Shown here in pieces: positions 53,170 through 63,756 of a DNA stretch of 64,000 bases (position 1 is its first letter; every line of letters begins with the position of its first letter). Under the pieces are notes generated by a model. It ran no database searches. It worked only from the letters and a program-made list of their open reading frames with translations, and was not told the DNA's origin. Location: the NCBI GenBank assembly GCA_030697175.1, contig JAUYQR010000015.1:62001-126000 (forward strand). The letters run 5' to 3'. Origin of the DNA: Paracoccaceae bacterium (lineage in GTDB: Bacteria; Pseudomonadota; Alphaproteobacteria; Rhodobacterales; Rhodobacteraceae). The translations under genes were made by a program, and so were the position numbers.

Positions 53170-54407
53170 TCGGCCAGCGGCACCGCCACCGCCTCCGCGC
53201 CCTGCCCCACCTCGCCTTGCGCCGCCGACAGCACCTCGGCCCGGATGATCCGCGTGATCACCGCCACATCCTCGGCGGTGAAGGTCAACGGCAACCGCAT
53301 GTCGATCAGCCCCGCCAGCACCCGGTCGGTCTGCGGCAGAGGCTCGGGCGAAGCGTAACGCCAATGCGCATAGCGGCTGGTGAATGCCACCGGGTCCGCC
53401 GCGCCAAACCACTTCAACTCCACCCCCCGCGCCGCCGCCCGCGCGACAAACCCGGCCACCCGCCGAGGCTCCCACCCCGGCAGCAGGAACTGGAACGACG
53501 ACCCCACGTAATCCTCCCACTCCGGCCGCGGGATCAGCCGCAAACCCGGCGTATCGGCCAAACCCGCCTCCATCCCCTCATACAACTGACGCCACCGCGC
53601 CCGCCTCTCGGCCAGCATCGCGACCTGCGGCCGCAGGATCGCCGCGCGCAAATTGTCCATCCGGCTGGAGATATTGGGCACGTCCAGCCGCAAGCGTTCA
53701 AACACCTCCGGCCCCGGCGCCGCCCGGTGCCGCCCATAAAGCATGTAAGACCCCGACAGCAGCACCGCCCGCGCCGCAAGGTCAGGATCGTCCGTCACCA
53801 GAAACCCGCCCTCGCCGGAATTCATGTGCTTGTAGGTCTGCGTCGAATAGCACCCCACCGCGCCATGCCGCCCCGACGCCACACCGCGCCACGTCGCCCC
53901 CATGGTATGCGCGCAATCCTCCACCACCCGGATGCCCAGACCGTCGCACAACGCCATCAGCGCATCCATATCCCCCACATGCCCCCGCATGTGGCTCAAG
54001 AGCAGCACCCGCGCGCCCGTGGCCTTCGCCTGCGCCTCCAGATGCGCAAGGTCGATCGTCAGATCCTCCGTCACCTCCACGAACACCGGACGCGCCCCGA
54101 TGCTGGCAATCGCCCCCGGCACCGGCGCAAGGGTAAAGGCGTTGGACAACACCGGCTCGCCCGGCTTCACCTGCAAGGCGCGCAACGCCGTCGCCATCGC
54201 CGCCCCGCCCGAGGCGATGGCAAGACAATACCGCGCCCCGGTAAAGGCCGCGAACTCCTCCTCCAGAAGCGCCGTCTCCGCCACCTCGCCCGGCGCCACG
54301 TTATAGCGGTGCAGCCGCCCATGCCGCAGCACCTCCAGCGCCGCCGCAATCCCCGCCTCCGGGATCGGCTCCTGCTGGGTAAAACTGCCGTCAAACCGTT
54401 CCATCAT
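53166..54407 (-). CDS. DegT/DnrJ/EryC1/StrS family aminotransferase
   Basis: A 413-residue PLP enzyme of the sugar-aminotransferase family. CLAIASGGAAMATALRALQV binds the phosphate (about residues 63-82), VEDCAHTMGATW is the Asp that holds the pyridine N (about 160), and CYSTQTYKHMNSGEGGFLVT contains the Schiff-base Lys (about 185-200). It usually transaminates a nucleotide-linked keto sugar; no sugar-nucleotide genes lie next to it. It sits in a run with an MFS exporter, nuclease and MBL hydrolase. Confidence 0.9.
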   Translation of the reverse strand: MMERFDGSFTQQEPIPEAGIAAALEVLRHGRLHRYNVAPGEVAETALLEEEFAAFTGARYCLAIASGGAAMATALRALQVKPGEPVLSNAFTLAPVPGAIASIGARPVFVEVTEDLTIDLAHLEAQAKATGARVLLLSHMRGHVGDMDALMALCDGLGIRVVEDCAHTMGATWRGVASGRHGAVGCYSTQTYKHMNSGEGGFLVTDDPDLAARAVLLSGSYMLYGRHRAAPGPEVFERLRLDVPNISSRMDNLRAAILRPQVAMLAERRARWRQLYEGMEAGLADTPGLRLIPRPEWEDYVGSSFQFLLPGWEPRRVAGFVARAAARGVELKWFGAADPVAFTSRYAHWRYASPEPLPQTDRVLAGLIDMRLPLTFTAEDVAVITRIIRAEVLSAAQGEVGQGAEAVAVPLAD

Positions 54408-54441
54408 CGCCCCTCCGCCCGGCGCATTTGCGCCAGTGCCT

Positions 54442-55668
54442 TCAAACCCTTCGCGTCAGCGCCAGAAACATCCCCACCGCCGCCACCAGAACCACGCCCG
54501 CCACATAAAACCCCACGTCGGGCGACCGGAACGCGGCATCTGGCTGCATGAACCGCCCGAAGATCTGGCTGAAGGCCACCGTGCCGAACAGCATCGCCAC
54601 GTTCATCAGCGCCGAGATCCCGCCCTGCAACTCGCCCTGCGCATCCTCCGGCACCTCTTTCGACATCATCGCCACCAGCATCGGATGCACAAACCCCTCC
54701 GGCCCGTGCACCACCATCAGCACCAGCACCGCCGCCAGAGATCCCGCCAGCCCATAGCCCACCGCCACCACCGCCGCGATCACCAGCCCCGCCAGACACA
54801 CCTGCCACTCACCCCACCGCGCCACCGCCGGCCCGGTGCCAAGCCCCTGAAACAGCGCCATCACCAAGCCGAACGCCGCCAGCGTCAACCCGACCATCGC
54901 CTCCGACCAGCCGAACTTCGCCATCCCCCAGAACGGCCAGATCGCCGGATAGACCGCCGTGGCAAAGAAATACACGAACAGCACCGCACACAGCGGCAAC
55001 ACCTGCCCATAGCTTTGAAACACCCGGAACGCGCCAAACGGATTGGCCCGCCGCCACTCGAACGCGCGCCGCTTTTCCGGCGGCAGCGTCTCGGGCAGCA
55101 CAAACCAGCCGTAGACAAGGTTGACCACCGAAATTCCCGCCGCCACGAAGAACGGCACCCGCGACCCGAACTCTCCCAGCACCCCGCCAATCGCCGGCCC
55201 AAGGATGAAGCCAAGCCCAAACGCAGCACCCACCAACCCGAACGCCTTCGCCCTTTCCTCAGGAGCCGTCACATCCGCGATATAGGCGTTGGCGATCACA
55301 TAGGACGATCCGCACACCCCCGCGATCACCCGCCCCACGAACAGCCAGAAGATCGTCGGAGCCAGCGCCGAAAACAGGTAATCCACCCCCAGCCCGAAAA
55401 TCGCCAGCAGCAGCAACGGCCGCCGCCCGAACCGGTCGCTCAGATTGCCCACCAGCGGGCTGAACGCAAACTGTGCAATCGAAAACGCCGCGAACATCAG
55501 CCCGCCGACATAGGCCGCGTCGGCCAGATCCATCCGGCCCACCTCCTCGATCAGCGCGGGCAGCACCGGCATGATCAACCCGAACCCCACCATGTCCAGA
55601 AACACGGTGATCAGCACGAAGGTGATCGCATGGCGCGACACCTGAACAGGGGCAGAGGCTTCCATCAT
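54442..55668 (-). CDS. MFS transporter, TCR/Tet-type drug exporter family
   Basis: A 408-residue protein with 12 helices. Motif A is [19 protein letters not shown] (about residues 74-92) and motif C-like [20 protein letters not shown] lies near 150. N-terminal [20 protein letters not shown] matches tetracycline/H+ antiporters. The substrate is unknown; the name reflects similarity only. The gene starts about 30 bp from a triple 15-bp tandem repeat and 34 bp before the aminotransferase gene. Confidence 0.9.
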   Translation of the reverse strand: MMEASAPVQVSRHAITFVLITVFLDMVGFGLIMPVLPALIEEVGRMDLADAAYVGGLMFAAFSIAQFAFSPLVGNLSDRFGRRPLLLLAIFGLGVDYLFSALAPTIFWLFVGRVIAGVCGSSYVIANAYIADVTAPEERAKAFGLVGAAFGLGFILGPAIGGVLGEFGSRVPFFVAAGISVVNLVYGWFVLPETLPPEKRRAFEWRRANPFGAFRVFQSYGQVLPLCAVLFVYFFATAVYPAIWPFWGMAKFGWSEAMVGLTLAAFGLVMALFQGLGTGPAVARWGEWQVCLAGLVIAAVVAVGYGLAGSLAAVLVLMVVHGPEGFVHPMLVAMMSKEVPEDAQGELQGGISALMNVAMLFGTVAFSQIFGRFMQPDAAFRSPDVGFYVAGVVLVAAVGMFLALTRRV

Positions 55669-55700
55669 GGCCCGCGACCCTAGGCAGCCCGCCCCCTCAA

Positions 55701-55745
55701 GTCAAACTCGGCCAGGTCAAACTCGGCCAGGTCAAACTCGGCCGC
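55701..55745. repeat. Three 15-bp tandem repeats
   Basis: GTCAAACTCGGCCAG repeated three times (third copy ends GCCGC), in the gap between the phosphatase and MFS genes. Non-coding, in a region also holding a dispersed hairpin element. Confidence 0.85.
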
Positions 55746-55752
55746 CTTGCGC

Positions 55753-55802
55753 TTTTCAGAAATACTCCACGGGTGGTCTGGAGGGTGTGAAACCCTCCAG
55801 TC
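55753..55802 (+). repeat. Dispersed intergenic element, copy 4
   Basis: Box TTTTCAGAAATACTCCACGG then arms CTGGAGGGT and ACCCTCCAG with loop GTGAA. The hairpin is identical to copy 1, 43 kb away. It sits 3' of the phosphatase gene (stop at 55813). Confidence 0.75.
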
Positions 55803-55812
55803 GCCGCCGGCC

Positions 55813-56466
55813 CTATCGCACCAGCCGCCCGGCAATCCCGACCAACTGGTCGAAATGGTCCAGCAACGCCTCCGGCGCCAGCCGCGCCACGCCTGCGCCC
55901 TCCGGCCCGAAGGTGACCAGCGCCACCGGCACCCCTGCGGCCAGCCCGGTCTTGCGGTCGGTCTCGGTATCCCCCACCAGCATCGACCGGCCGACCAGGC
56001 CCCCCGCCCGCTCCACGGCCGCCACATAAGGCGCCGCATCCGGTTTCCGCGTCGCCAGCGTATCGGCCCCGATCATCGCCCCAAAGGCCTCGCGAATACC
56101 CAACCGGCGCAGCAGGTCCTCGGCCAGCGCGGCCGGCTTGTTGGTGCAGATCGACACCGCATAGCCCTCGCGCTTCAACGCCTCGACTGCCTCCATGGCA
56201 CCGGGGTAAAGCGTGGTATGCACCGCTATTGCTTGCCGGTAAGCATCCAGCAACACAGGATAATCCGCATCCACATCGGCTTCGGTCCACGGCCTGCCGA
56301 CCCGCTCATAGCCCAGCCGCAGCATCGCCCGCCCGCCATGAAACGCGGTCAGCGCATCGCCCGGCCCCAACACCGGGCCGCCCGGAAAACAGGCATTCGC
56401 CGCCGCCAGCAGGTCGGCCGAGGTGTCCGCCAAAGTTCCGTCAAGATCAAAGACGATACAGCGCAT
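55813..56466 (-). CDS. HAD-IA phosphatase, phosphoglycolate phosphatase-like
   Basis: A 217-residue HAD hydrolase. MRCIVFDLDGTLADTSADLL is motif I with the nucleophile Asp; SICTNKP is motif II; RKPDAAPYV is motif III; GDTETDRKTGLAAGVP is motif IV. The cap domain between motifs I and II fits Gph, which removes phosphoglycolate from DNA repair or photorespiration-like metabolism. ATG 56466 is chosen as the HAD motif must be at the N-terminus. Divergent from glmU. Confidence 0.88.
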   Translation of the reverse strand: MRCIVFDLDGTLADTSADLLAAANACFPGGPVLGPGDALTAFHGGRAMLRLGYERVGRPWTEADVDADYPVLLDAYRQAIAVHTTLYPGAMEAVEALKREGYAVSICTNKPAALAEDLLRRLGIREAFGAMIGADTLATRKPDAAPYVAAVERAGGLVGRSMLVGDTETDRKTGLAAGVPVALVTFGPEGAGVARLAPEALLDHFDQLVGIAGRLVR

Positions 56467-56501
56467 AACGCATCCTGTAACATGGCGTGAGGTTTGGCCC
56501 C

Positions 56502-56529
56502 TTGCCACCCCGCGCAAGGGGGGTAAAAC
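56502..56529 (+). promoter_or_regulatory. Candidate glmUS promoter
   Basis: TTGCCA (56502-56507), 16-bp spacer, TAAAAC (56524-56529), about 27 bp before the glmU ATG. The spacer contains the G-run typical of strong GC-rich promoters. Prediction only. Confidence 0.4.
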
Positions 56530-56556
56530 GACGCCAACAATAAGGGAAGGGGCAGA

Positions 56557-57933
56557 ATGCAGGTTTCAGGGTCAGGTTCGGTTCCGCTTTCCGTCATCGT
56601 GCTGGCGGCGGGGCAAGGCACGCGGATGAACTCCGACCTGCCCAAGGTGCTGCACCAGATGGCCGCAGCGCCCCTCCTGCACCACGCCCTCACCACTGCC
56701 CGCGGCCTTGATCCCGCCCGCATCGTCGTGGTCACCGGCCACGGCTCCGATGCCGTCACCGCCGCCGCCCTTGCCTTCGACGAGGCGGTCGATGCCGTCC
56801 TGCAAGACCCGCAACATGGCACCGCCCATGCCGTCGCGCAGGCCGCGCCGCTTCTGACCGACGCCACCGGCGACGCCATCGTGCTTTACGCCGACACCCC
56901 CCTGATCCGCGAAGAAACCCTGCGCGCCATGCTCGACGCACGGCAGCGCCACGGCGTCGTCGTCCTCGGCTTCCACGCGGCGAACCCCGGCCGCTACGGC
57001 CGCCTCGTCACCCAAGGCGAGACGCTCCTGAAGATCACCGAATGGAAGGACGCGACCCAGGCTGAACGCAACATCAGCCTTTGCAACTCCGGCGTGGTCT
57101 GCGCCGACGCGCAAACCCTGCTGTCCCTCGTGGCCGAGGTGACCAACGACAACGCCGCCGGTGAATACTACCTCACCGACATCGTCGAACTGGCCCGCAA
57201 GCGCGGCCTCAGCGCCGGCGTCGTCCTGTGCGACGAGGCCGAAACCCAAGGCGTCAACACTAGGCACCAACTGGCCGAGGCCGAAGCCGCCTTCCAGGCC
57301 CGCGCCCGCAGCGATGCCCTCGAAAACGGGGTCACCCTGACCGCCCCCGAAACCGTGTTCTTCGCCCTCGACACCCACATCGGCCGCGACGCGATCATCG
57401 GCCCGAACGTCATCTTCGGACCCGGCGTCACCATCGAATCCGGTGCCGAGATCAAGGGTTTCTGCCACCTCGAAGGCTGCCACATCAGTCGCGGCGCGAC
57501 CGTCGGCCCCTTCGCCCGCCTGCGCCCCGGTGCGGAACTGGCCGAAGATGTCCATGTCGGCAACTTCGTCGAAATCAAGAACGCCATCCTCGACGAAGGC
57601 GTCAAGGTCGGCCACCTCACCTACATCGGTGACGCCGACGTGGGCGAGTTCACCAACATCGGTGCCGGCACCGTCACCTGCAACTACGATGGCGTGATGA
57701 AACACCGCACCACCATCGGCAAACGTGTCTTCATCGGGTCGGACACCATGCTGGTCGCCCCCGTCAGCATCGGCGACGGCGCGCTCACCGCGTCAGGCTC
57801 CGTCATCACCGAAAACGTCCCCGCCGAGGCCATCGCCATCGGCCGGGCCCGTCAGATCACCAACCCGGGCCTCGCCACGAAATTGTTCGAAAAGTTGAAA
57901 TCCATCAAGGCTGCCAAGGAAAAAGGTCATTAG
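56557..57933 (+). CDS. glmU: Bifunctional GlmU: GlcN-1-P acetyltransferase / UDP-GlcNAc pyrophosphorylase
   Basis: A 458-residue cytoplasmic enzyme that makes UDP-GlcNAc for peptidoglycan and LPS. The N-terminal uridylyltransferase has VIVLAAGQGTRMNSDLPKVL (about residues 13-32) and ADTPLI. The C-terminal left-handed beta-helix has hexapeptide repeats (IGPNVIFGPGVTIESGAEIK) and TYIGDADVGEFTNIGAGTV. The first ~8 residues are a short extension. GGAAGGGGC precedes ATG 56557. glmS follows 2 bp later. Confidence 0.97.
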   Translation: MQVSGSGSVPLSVIVLAAGQGTRMNSDLPKVLHQMAAAPLLHHALTTARGLDPARIVVVTGHGSDAVTAAALAFDEAVDAVLQDPQHGTAHAVAQAAPLLTDATGDAIVLYADTPLIREETLRAMLDARQRHGVVVLGFHAANPGRYGRLVTQGETLLKITEWKDATQAERNISLCNSGVVCADAQTLLSLVAEVTNDNAAGEYYLTDIVELARKRGLSAGVVLCDEAETQGVNTRHQLAEAEAAFQARARSDALENGVTLTAPETVFFALDTHIGRDAIIGPNVIFGPGVTIESGAEIKGFCHLEGCHISRGATVGPFARLRPGAELAEDVHVGNFVEIKNAILDEGVKVGHLTYIGDADVGEFTNIGAGTVTCNYDGVMKHRTTIGKRVFIGSDTMLVAPVSIGDGALTASGSVITENVPAEAIAIGRARQITNPGLATKLFEKLKSIKAAKEKGH

Positions 57934-57935
57934 AA

Positions 57936-59753
<1,818 letters not shown>

Positions 59754-59767
59754 CCGCAAGGCCTGCT

Positions 59768-59820
59768 CTTTTCCGAAATACTCCACGGGGGGTCTGGAGG
59801 GTGCGCGCCCCTCCAGTCCC
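59768..59820 (+). repeat. Dispersed intergenic element, copy 5
   Basis: Box TTTTCCGAAATACTCCACGG and hairpin CTGGAGG ... CCTCCAG enclosing a GC-rich loop. It is directly downstream of glmS in transcription orientation, where a terminator would be expected. Confidence 0.7.
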
Positions 59821-59842
59821 ACCCCGGCACAAGGCCCCTCCG

Positions 59843-60514
59843 ATGACCCCCCTCGCCGATCTCGAAGCCCTCGCAAACCCCGAAAAGGCCGCCGAGATGC
59901 TGGCCTACCACAAGGCCCCGCGCCGCTACCTCGGCGTCACCGTGCCGCAAATCGACGATCTCACCGACGGGTGGCGCGCGGCCCTTTCGCTCGACGACCG
60001 CATCGCGCTTGCCGCCAGCCTCTGGGCCACCGACATCCACGAAGCCCGGATCGCCGCCGCCAAACTGCTGACCCAGGCCCGCCTGCGCCCAGATGCCGCC
60101 GCATGGGCGCTCATCCAATCCTGGGTTCCCGATTTCGACGCCTGGGCGATCGCCGATCACGCCAGCATCGCCGGCCAGAAACGCCTCACCGCCGACCCCT
60201 CCCGCCTCGATACCCTGGATGCCTGGATCACCTCCCCCCACATGTGGACCCGCCGCGCCGCTCTCGTGATGACCCTGCCCTGGACCAAGCAGAACCACCC
60301 CAAACCTGAGGAGGAGGCCGCCCGCGACCGCATCCTCGGCTGGTGCGCCACGCTGGCCGATGATCGCGACTGGTTCATCCAGAAGGCCGTTGCCTGGTGG
60401 GTGCGCGATCTGTCAAAGCACGACGCCGCCCGCGCCCGCGCATTCCTCGACACTCACGGCGCCCGCCTGAAGCCCTTCGCGCAAAAGGAAGCCGCCCGGC
60501 ATCTTTCACCCTGA
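59843..60514 (+). CDS. AlkD-like DNA alkylation repair protein
   Basis: A 223-residue all-helical HEAT-like repeat protein: VTVPQIDDLTDGWRAA, then FDAWAIADHASIAGQKRL, TSPHMWTRRAALVMTLPW and DWFIQKAVAWWVRDLSKHDA. Trp/Asp/Arg residues of the DNA-binding cleft of AlkD are visible (WxRRxAL and the QKAxxWxLR-like stretch). It removes N3/N7-alkylated purines in the family. ATG 59843 is chosen because the in-frame upstream residues lie in the repeat element. Confidence 0.85.
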   Translation: MTPLADLEALANPEKAAEMLAYHKAPRRYLGVTVPQIDDLTDGWRAALSLDDRIALAASLWATDIHEARIAAAKLLTQARLRPDAAAWALIQSWVPDFDAWAIADHASIAGQKRLTADPSRLDTLDAWITSPHMWTRRAALVMTLPWTKQNHPKPEEEAARDRILGWCATLADDRDWFIQKAVAWWVRDLSKHDAARARAFLDTHGARLKPFAQKEAARHLSP

Positions 60515-60518
60515 CTTC

Positions 60519-60569
60519 CCCTTTGCGAAAATATCCTCCGGGGGTGCGGGGGTGGAAAACCCCCGCCGC
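60519..60569 (+). repeat. Dispersed intergenic element, copy 6
   Basis: Box CTTTGCGAAAATATCCTCCG then hairpin GCGGGGGT - GGAAA - ACCCCCGC. It lies between the convergent AlkD-like and lipoprotein genes. Confidence 0.7.
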
Positions 60570-60582
60570 CTGCCAGGCAGAC

Positions 60583-61044
60583 CTACGGTGCGAAAACCGT
60601 CACCTGCGGCAACTCCGTCAAACCCAACCCCAGCGCCTGAAACGCCGCCAGCGACAACAGCGCCGCGCCTGATCCCGGCCGCAATTCCAGCGCCAGGCTC
60701 TTGCCCGCCGCCGTCAGCACCCGGCCCATCACCGCCTCGCTGACCAACCCGGTCCGCAGCCAGATGCCCTGCTCCGCCGGCGGCCCCAGCGCCACGGTCA
60801 CGCGGCCCAACTCCCGCTCGCCCGTGGCAGCCGGTGCGGCCAGCGCCGCCGCCTTTTCCGCTGCCGTGGTGGTGTCCAGCGCCGCCGCACTCGCGCCCTG
60901 CGCGCCCAGCGCGCCCAGCGCGCTTGTGGTGACCGCGGGCGCAATCTCCACCGCAGCCGGTGTGGCGGTTGCCGGGCCCTTGCCCTGCAACATGCCGCAG
61001 CCCGACAGCAGCACCAAACCGCACAGAAGTCCTGATTTCATCAT
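60583..61044 (-). CDS. Putative lipoprotein, function unknown
   Basis: A 153-residue protein with lipobox LLSGC ([20 protein letters not shown]). The mature part has an Ala-rich low-complexity linker (AALGAQG-type, about 40-80) and a compact domain ([20 protein letters not shown], then [20 protein letters not shown], ending LPQVTVFAP). I do not recognise a family of known function. It is divergent from moaA (86 bp between starts) and convergent with the AlkD-like gene. Confidence 0.75.
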   Translation of the reverse strand: MMKSGLLCGLVLLSGCGMLQGKGPATATPAAVEIAPAVTTSALGALGAQGASAAALDTTTAAEKAAALAAPAATGERELGRVTVALGPPAEQGIWLRTGLVSEAVMGRVLTAAGKSLALELRPGSGAALLSLAAFQALGLGLTELPQVTVFAP

Positions 61045-61130
61045 GCCGATACCCTAGCCTGCCGCTGCCTCGCGCTCAACTGCCGCAATCCGCCTTGTGC
61101 CGACACCCGCCGCGTCCTACCTTTCAACGC

Positions 61131-62162
61131 ATGCAGCCGCTTGTTGATCCCTTCGCCCGCGCGATTTCCTACCTGCGCGTCTCGGTCACCGACCGTTGCG
61201 ATTTCCGCTGCACCTACTGCATGTCCGAACACATGACCTTCCTGCCGAAGGCCGATCTTCTGTCGCTCGAAGAGCTTGACCGGCTCTGCACCGCCTTCGT
61301 CCGCCTCGGTGTGCAAAAGCTGCGCATCACGGGCGGAGAACCACTTGTGCGCAAAGGCATCCTCACGTTTTTCGAAGCAATGAGCCGCCATCTTGCCACC
61401 GGCGCGCTCAAGGAACTCACCCTCACCACCAATGGCAGCCAGCTTGCCAAATTCGCCCAACCCCTCGCCGACCTTGGCGTAAGGCGCATCAATGTCAGCC
61501 TCGACACGCTTGATCCGGCGAAATTCGCCGAAATCACCCGCTGGGGGCGCCTGCCGCAAGTGCTCGACGGGATCGAGGCCGCCAAGGCCGCCGGTCTGCA
61601 CGTCAAGATCAACGCCGTCGCGCTCAAGGGCTTCAACGAGGATGAACTCTTTTCCCTCGCCGACTGGTGCGCAGCAAACGGCCACGACCTCACCTTCATC
61701 GAGGTGATGCCGATGGGCGAAGACATGACCGCCGGCCGGCTTGACCAGTACTGGCCGCTGAAAGACCTCCGCGCCCGTCTCGCCGAACGCCTCACCCTGA
61801 CCGACCTTGCGGAACGCACCGGTGGCCCCGCCCGCTACGTACGGATCGAAGAGACCGGCCAGAAGATCGGTTTCATCACGCCCCTGACCCACAATTTCTG
61901 TGAAAGCTGCAACCGCGTGCGGCTTACCTGCACCGGCCAGCTTTACATGTGCCTCGGGCAGGAAGACATGGCCGACCTCCGCGCCCCGCTGCGCGCCAGC
62001 CCCGATGATGCCAGCCCCGATGATGCCGGCCCCGGCGATGCCAGTCTCGAACAGGCAATCCGCGCCGCCATCGCGCGCAAACCCAATGGCCACGACTTCG
62101 ACTACTCCCGCCAGAAGGTCGCGGGCCAGATCACCCGGCACATGAGCCACACCGGCGGCTGA
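61131..62162 (+). CDS. moaA: GTP 3',8-cyclase
   Basis: A 343-residue radical-SAM enzyme for the first step of molybdopterin synthesis. The N-terminal CDFRCTYCM cluster binds [17 protein letters not shown] follows. The C-terminal cluster [20 protein letters not shown] binds GTP and the protein ends in the conserved Gly-Gly. Between them and the C-terminus is an odd Ser-Pro-Asp-Asp-Ala repeat (about residues 287-305). ATG 61131 is chosen ([20 protein letters not shown]); an upstream frame to 60960 is antisense to the lipoprotein. Confidence 0.95.
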   Translation: MQPLVDPFARAISYLRVSVTDRCDFRCTYCMSEHMTFLPKADLLSLEELDRLCTAFVRLGVQKLRITGGEPLVRKGILTFFEAMSRHLATGALKELTLTTNGSQLAKFAQPLADLGVRRINVSLDTLDPAKFAEITRWGRLPQVLDGIEAAKAAGLHVKINAVALKGFNEDELFSLADWCAANGHDLTFIEVMPMGEDMTAGRLDQYWPLKDLRARLAERLTLTDLAERTGGPARYVRIEETGQKIGFITPLTHNFCESCNRVRLTCTGQLYMCLGQEDMADLRAPLRASPDDASPDDAGPGDASLEQAIRAAIARKPNGHDFDYSRQKVAGQITRHMSHTGG

Positions 62163-62172
62163 TCCGCCCCTC

Positions 62173-63654
62173 CTACCCCGCGCTCAGCATCGGGAACGTC
62201 ACCCCCAATGCCCAGGCAAAGGCGAACCCCGCCATCACCGATCCCGGCAGCGGGTGCCGCGTGCGTCGCGTGATCCAGCCGCCAAGAAGGCCGAAGATCA
62301 GGAAAAAGATCACCACGATGGGCAGGATGATCAGCAGAAAGAACAGCCGTTCCAGATCAAGCGCCACCGCAATCGCCAGCGACACCAGAAAGCACAGCTT
62401 CAACAAGAGATCGGCCCCGCGCGCCGCGCCCGCCCCGCGCCCGGCCCAATCCAGTGTCCAGAAATAGGCAAACGTCCCCACCGCCAGCGCCGCAATGATG
62501 ATGCCGCGCCCCGGCCCCGGCCAGAAGTTCGCAAGATACCTGTCCACCGGCAGAAACAGCGCAAGGGCCACAAACCCCGCCGCCGCCGCGCCCGCCAGCA
62601 GCCCCCGCCCCGTCACCTCCGGCAACCTTGCACCCACCGCCCACAGCGCCAGCCCCGTCGCCGCCCCGTAGGCCAGAAAATGCACCGCCAGATAATCCGC
62701 CACCAGCACCGGCAGAAACCCCGTCGGCACAAAGCGCAGCACCACCGGCACCGCCAGCATCGGCCCCAAGGCCACCAGCCACAGCCGCCGCCCGCGCAGT
62801 CCCGCCCCCGCCGGATGCTCCGCCAGCCTTGGTAGCAGTCGCGCCAACGGCCATCCCAACGCCACCGCGCCAGCCAGCAGCAGCACGATCCATCCGCCCC
62901 GGTCCGCCACCGCCGGCACCGCGCGGTCAACCCCGTAAACCCGGTCCAGCCAGCCCACCATCCCGGCCATCGTCACGGTGGAAAACAGCACGCTCGCATG
63001 TTCCACATGCGGCGCCACCGCCGCGCGCCGCCAGTTCCCCGGCGCGCCATAAGTCTCGCCCACCACGCCTTCCGGCGCCATCAGCCGCACCACCCGCAAG
63101 GCCTCCGCCGACAGCATCCCTTCCCATTCTCCCGTCACCACCAGCAGGTTCTTCGGCTCCGCCGCCGTCACCTCGGGCGAGAACATCGACACCGCCACCA
63201 CCGCATCGACCCAACGGTTCGCCTTGGCAAACCGCACGACAATGTCCGTCGCCATCGAATGGCCCAGCACGGCCACCCGCCCGTCCCCCAACGCCCGCGC
63301 CGCCGCGGCCACCCCCGCCAGTTCCCGCACCAGCGTCGTCGTCGCCCCCGCCACCTCGACCACCGACCCGCTCAGCGGCTCGGGGTTGCGCCCATGCCCC
63401 GCGCTGTCATAGGTCACCGCCACATACCCCGCCCGCGCCGCCGTCAGTGCAAACGACTGCATGATCTGCTGGCTGCCCGCAAACCCGTGCGAGATCACCA
63501 GCACCGGGCCCAGAGCCGCCTCGCCCCGGTAAACCCGCCCCGGCACATCCCCGAAACGCACCGCCTCGACCCGCACGCCCGCCGCAGCCCCCTCCAGCCG
63601 CCAGACCGCCAGCAGGATCGCCGCCACCGCCACCATCGCCACCAGAACCCGCAT
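62173..63654 (-). CDS. Alpha/beta hydrolase fused to a multi-span membrane domain
   Basis: A 493-residue protein. N-terminal helix MRVLVAMVAVAAILLAVWRL, then an alpha/beta hydrolase domain (about 40-250): VLVISHGFAGSQQIMQSFAL (oxyanion HGF), the nucleophile elbow in VAVLGHSMATDIVVRFAKAN, and a later HVEHASVLF as probable catalytic His. Residues ~265-493 hold eight or so hydrophobic helices ending LIFGLLGGWITRR. The fusion is unusual and the substrate unknown. ATG 63654 is preferred, because it starts directly with the membrane helix and has GGAAGGC upstream; ATG 63714 adds 20 soluble residues. Confidence 0.82.
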   Translation of the reverse strand: MRVLVAMVAVAAILLAVWRLEGAAAGVRVEAVRFGDVPGRVYRGEAALGPVLVISHGFAGSQQIMQSFALTAARAGYVAVTYDSAGHGRNPEPLSGSVVEVAGATTTLVRELAGVAAAARALGDGRVAVLGHSMATDIVVRFAKANRWVDAVVAVSMFSPEVTAAEPKNLLVVTGEWEGMLSAEALRVVRLMAPEGVVGETYGAPGNWRRAAVAPHVEHASVLFSTVTMAGMVGWLDRVYGVDRAVPAVADRGGWIVLLLAGAVALGWPLARLLPRLAEHPAGAGLRGRRLWLVALGPMLAVPVVLRFVPTGFLPVLVADYLAVHFLAYGAATGLALWAVGARLPEVTGRGLLAGAAAAGFVALALFLPVDRYLANFWPGPGRGIIIAALAVGTFAYFWTLDWAGRGAGAARGADLLLKLCFLVSLAIAVALDLERLFFLLIILPIVVIFFLIFGLLGGWITRRTRHPLPGSVMAGFAFAWALGVTFPMLSAG

Positions 63655-63756
63655 CACCACCTGCCTTCCGCCCGCATCGAACCACCCCGCCGCCGCGAAG
63701 TCCACGCCCGCCATTTCCCCCTAGCCGCGCCGCACAAAGCCGCTATCCTCGGCCCC

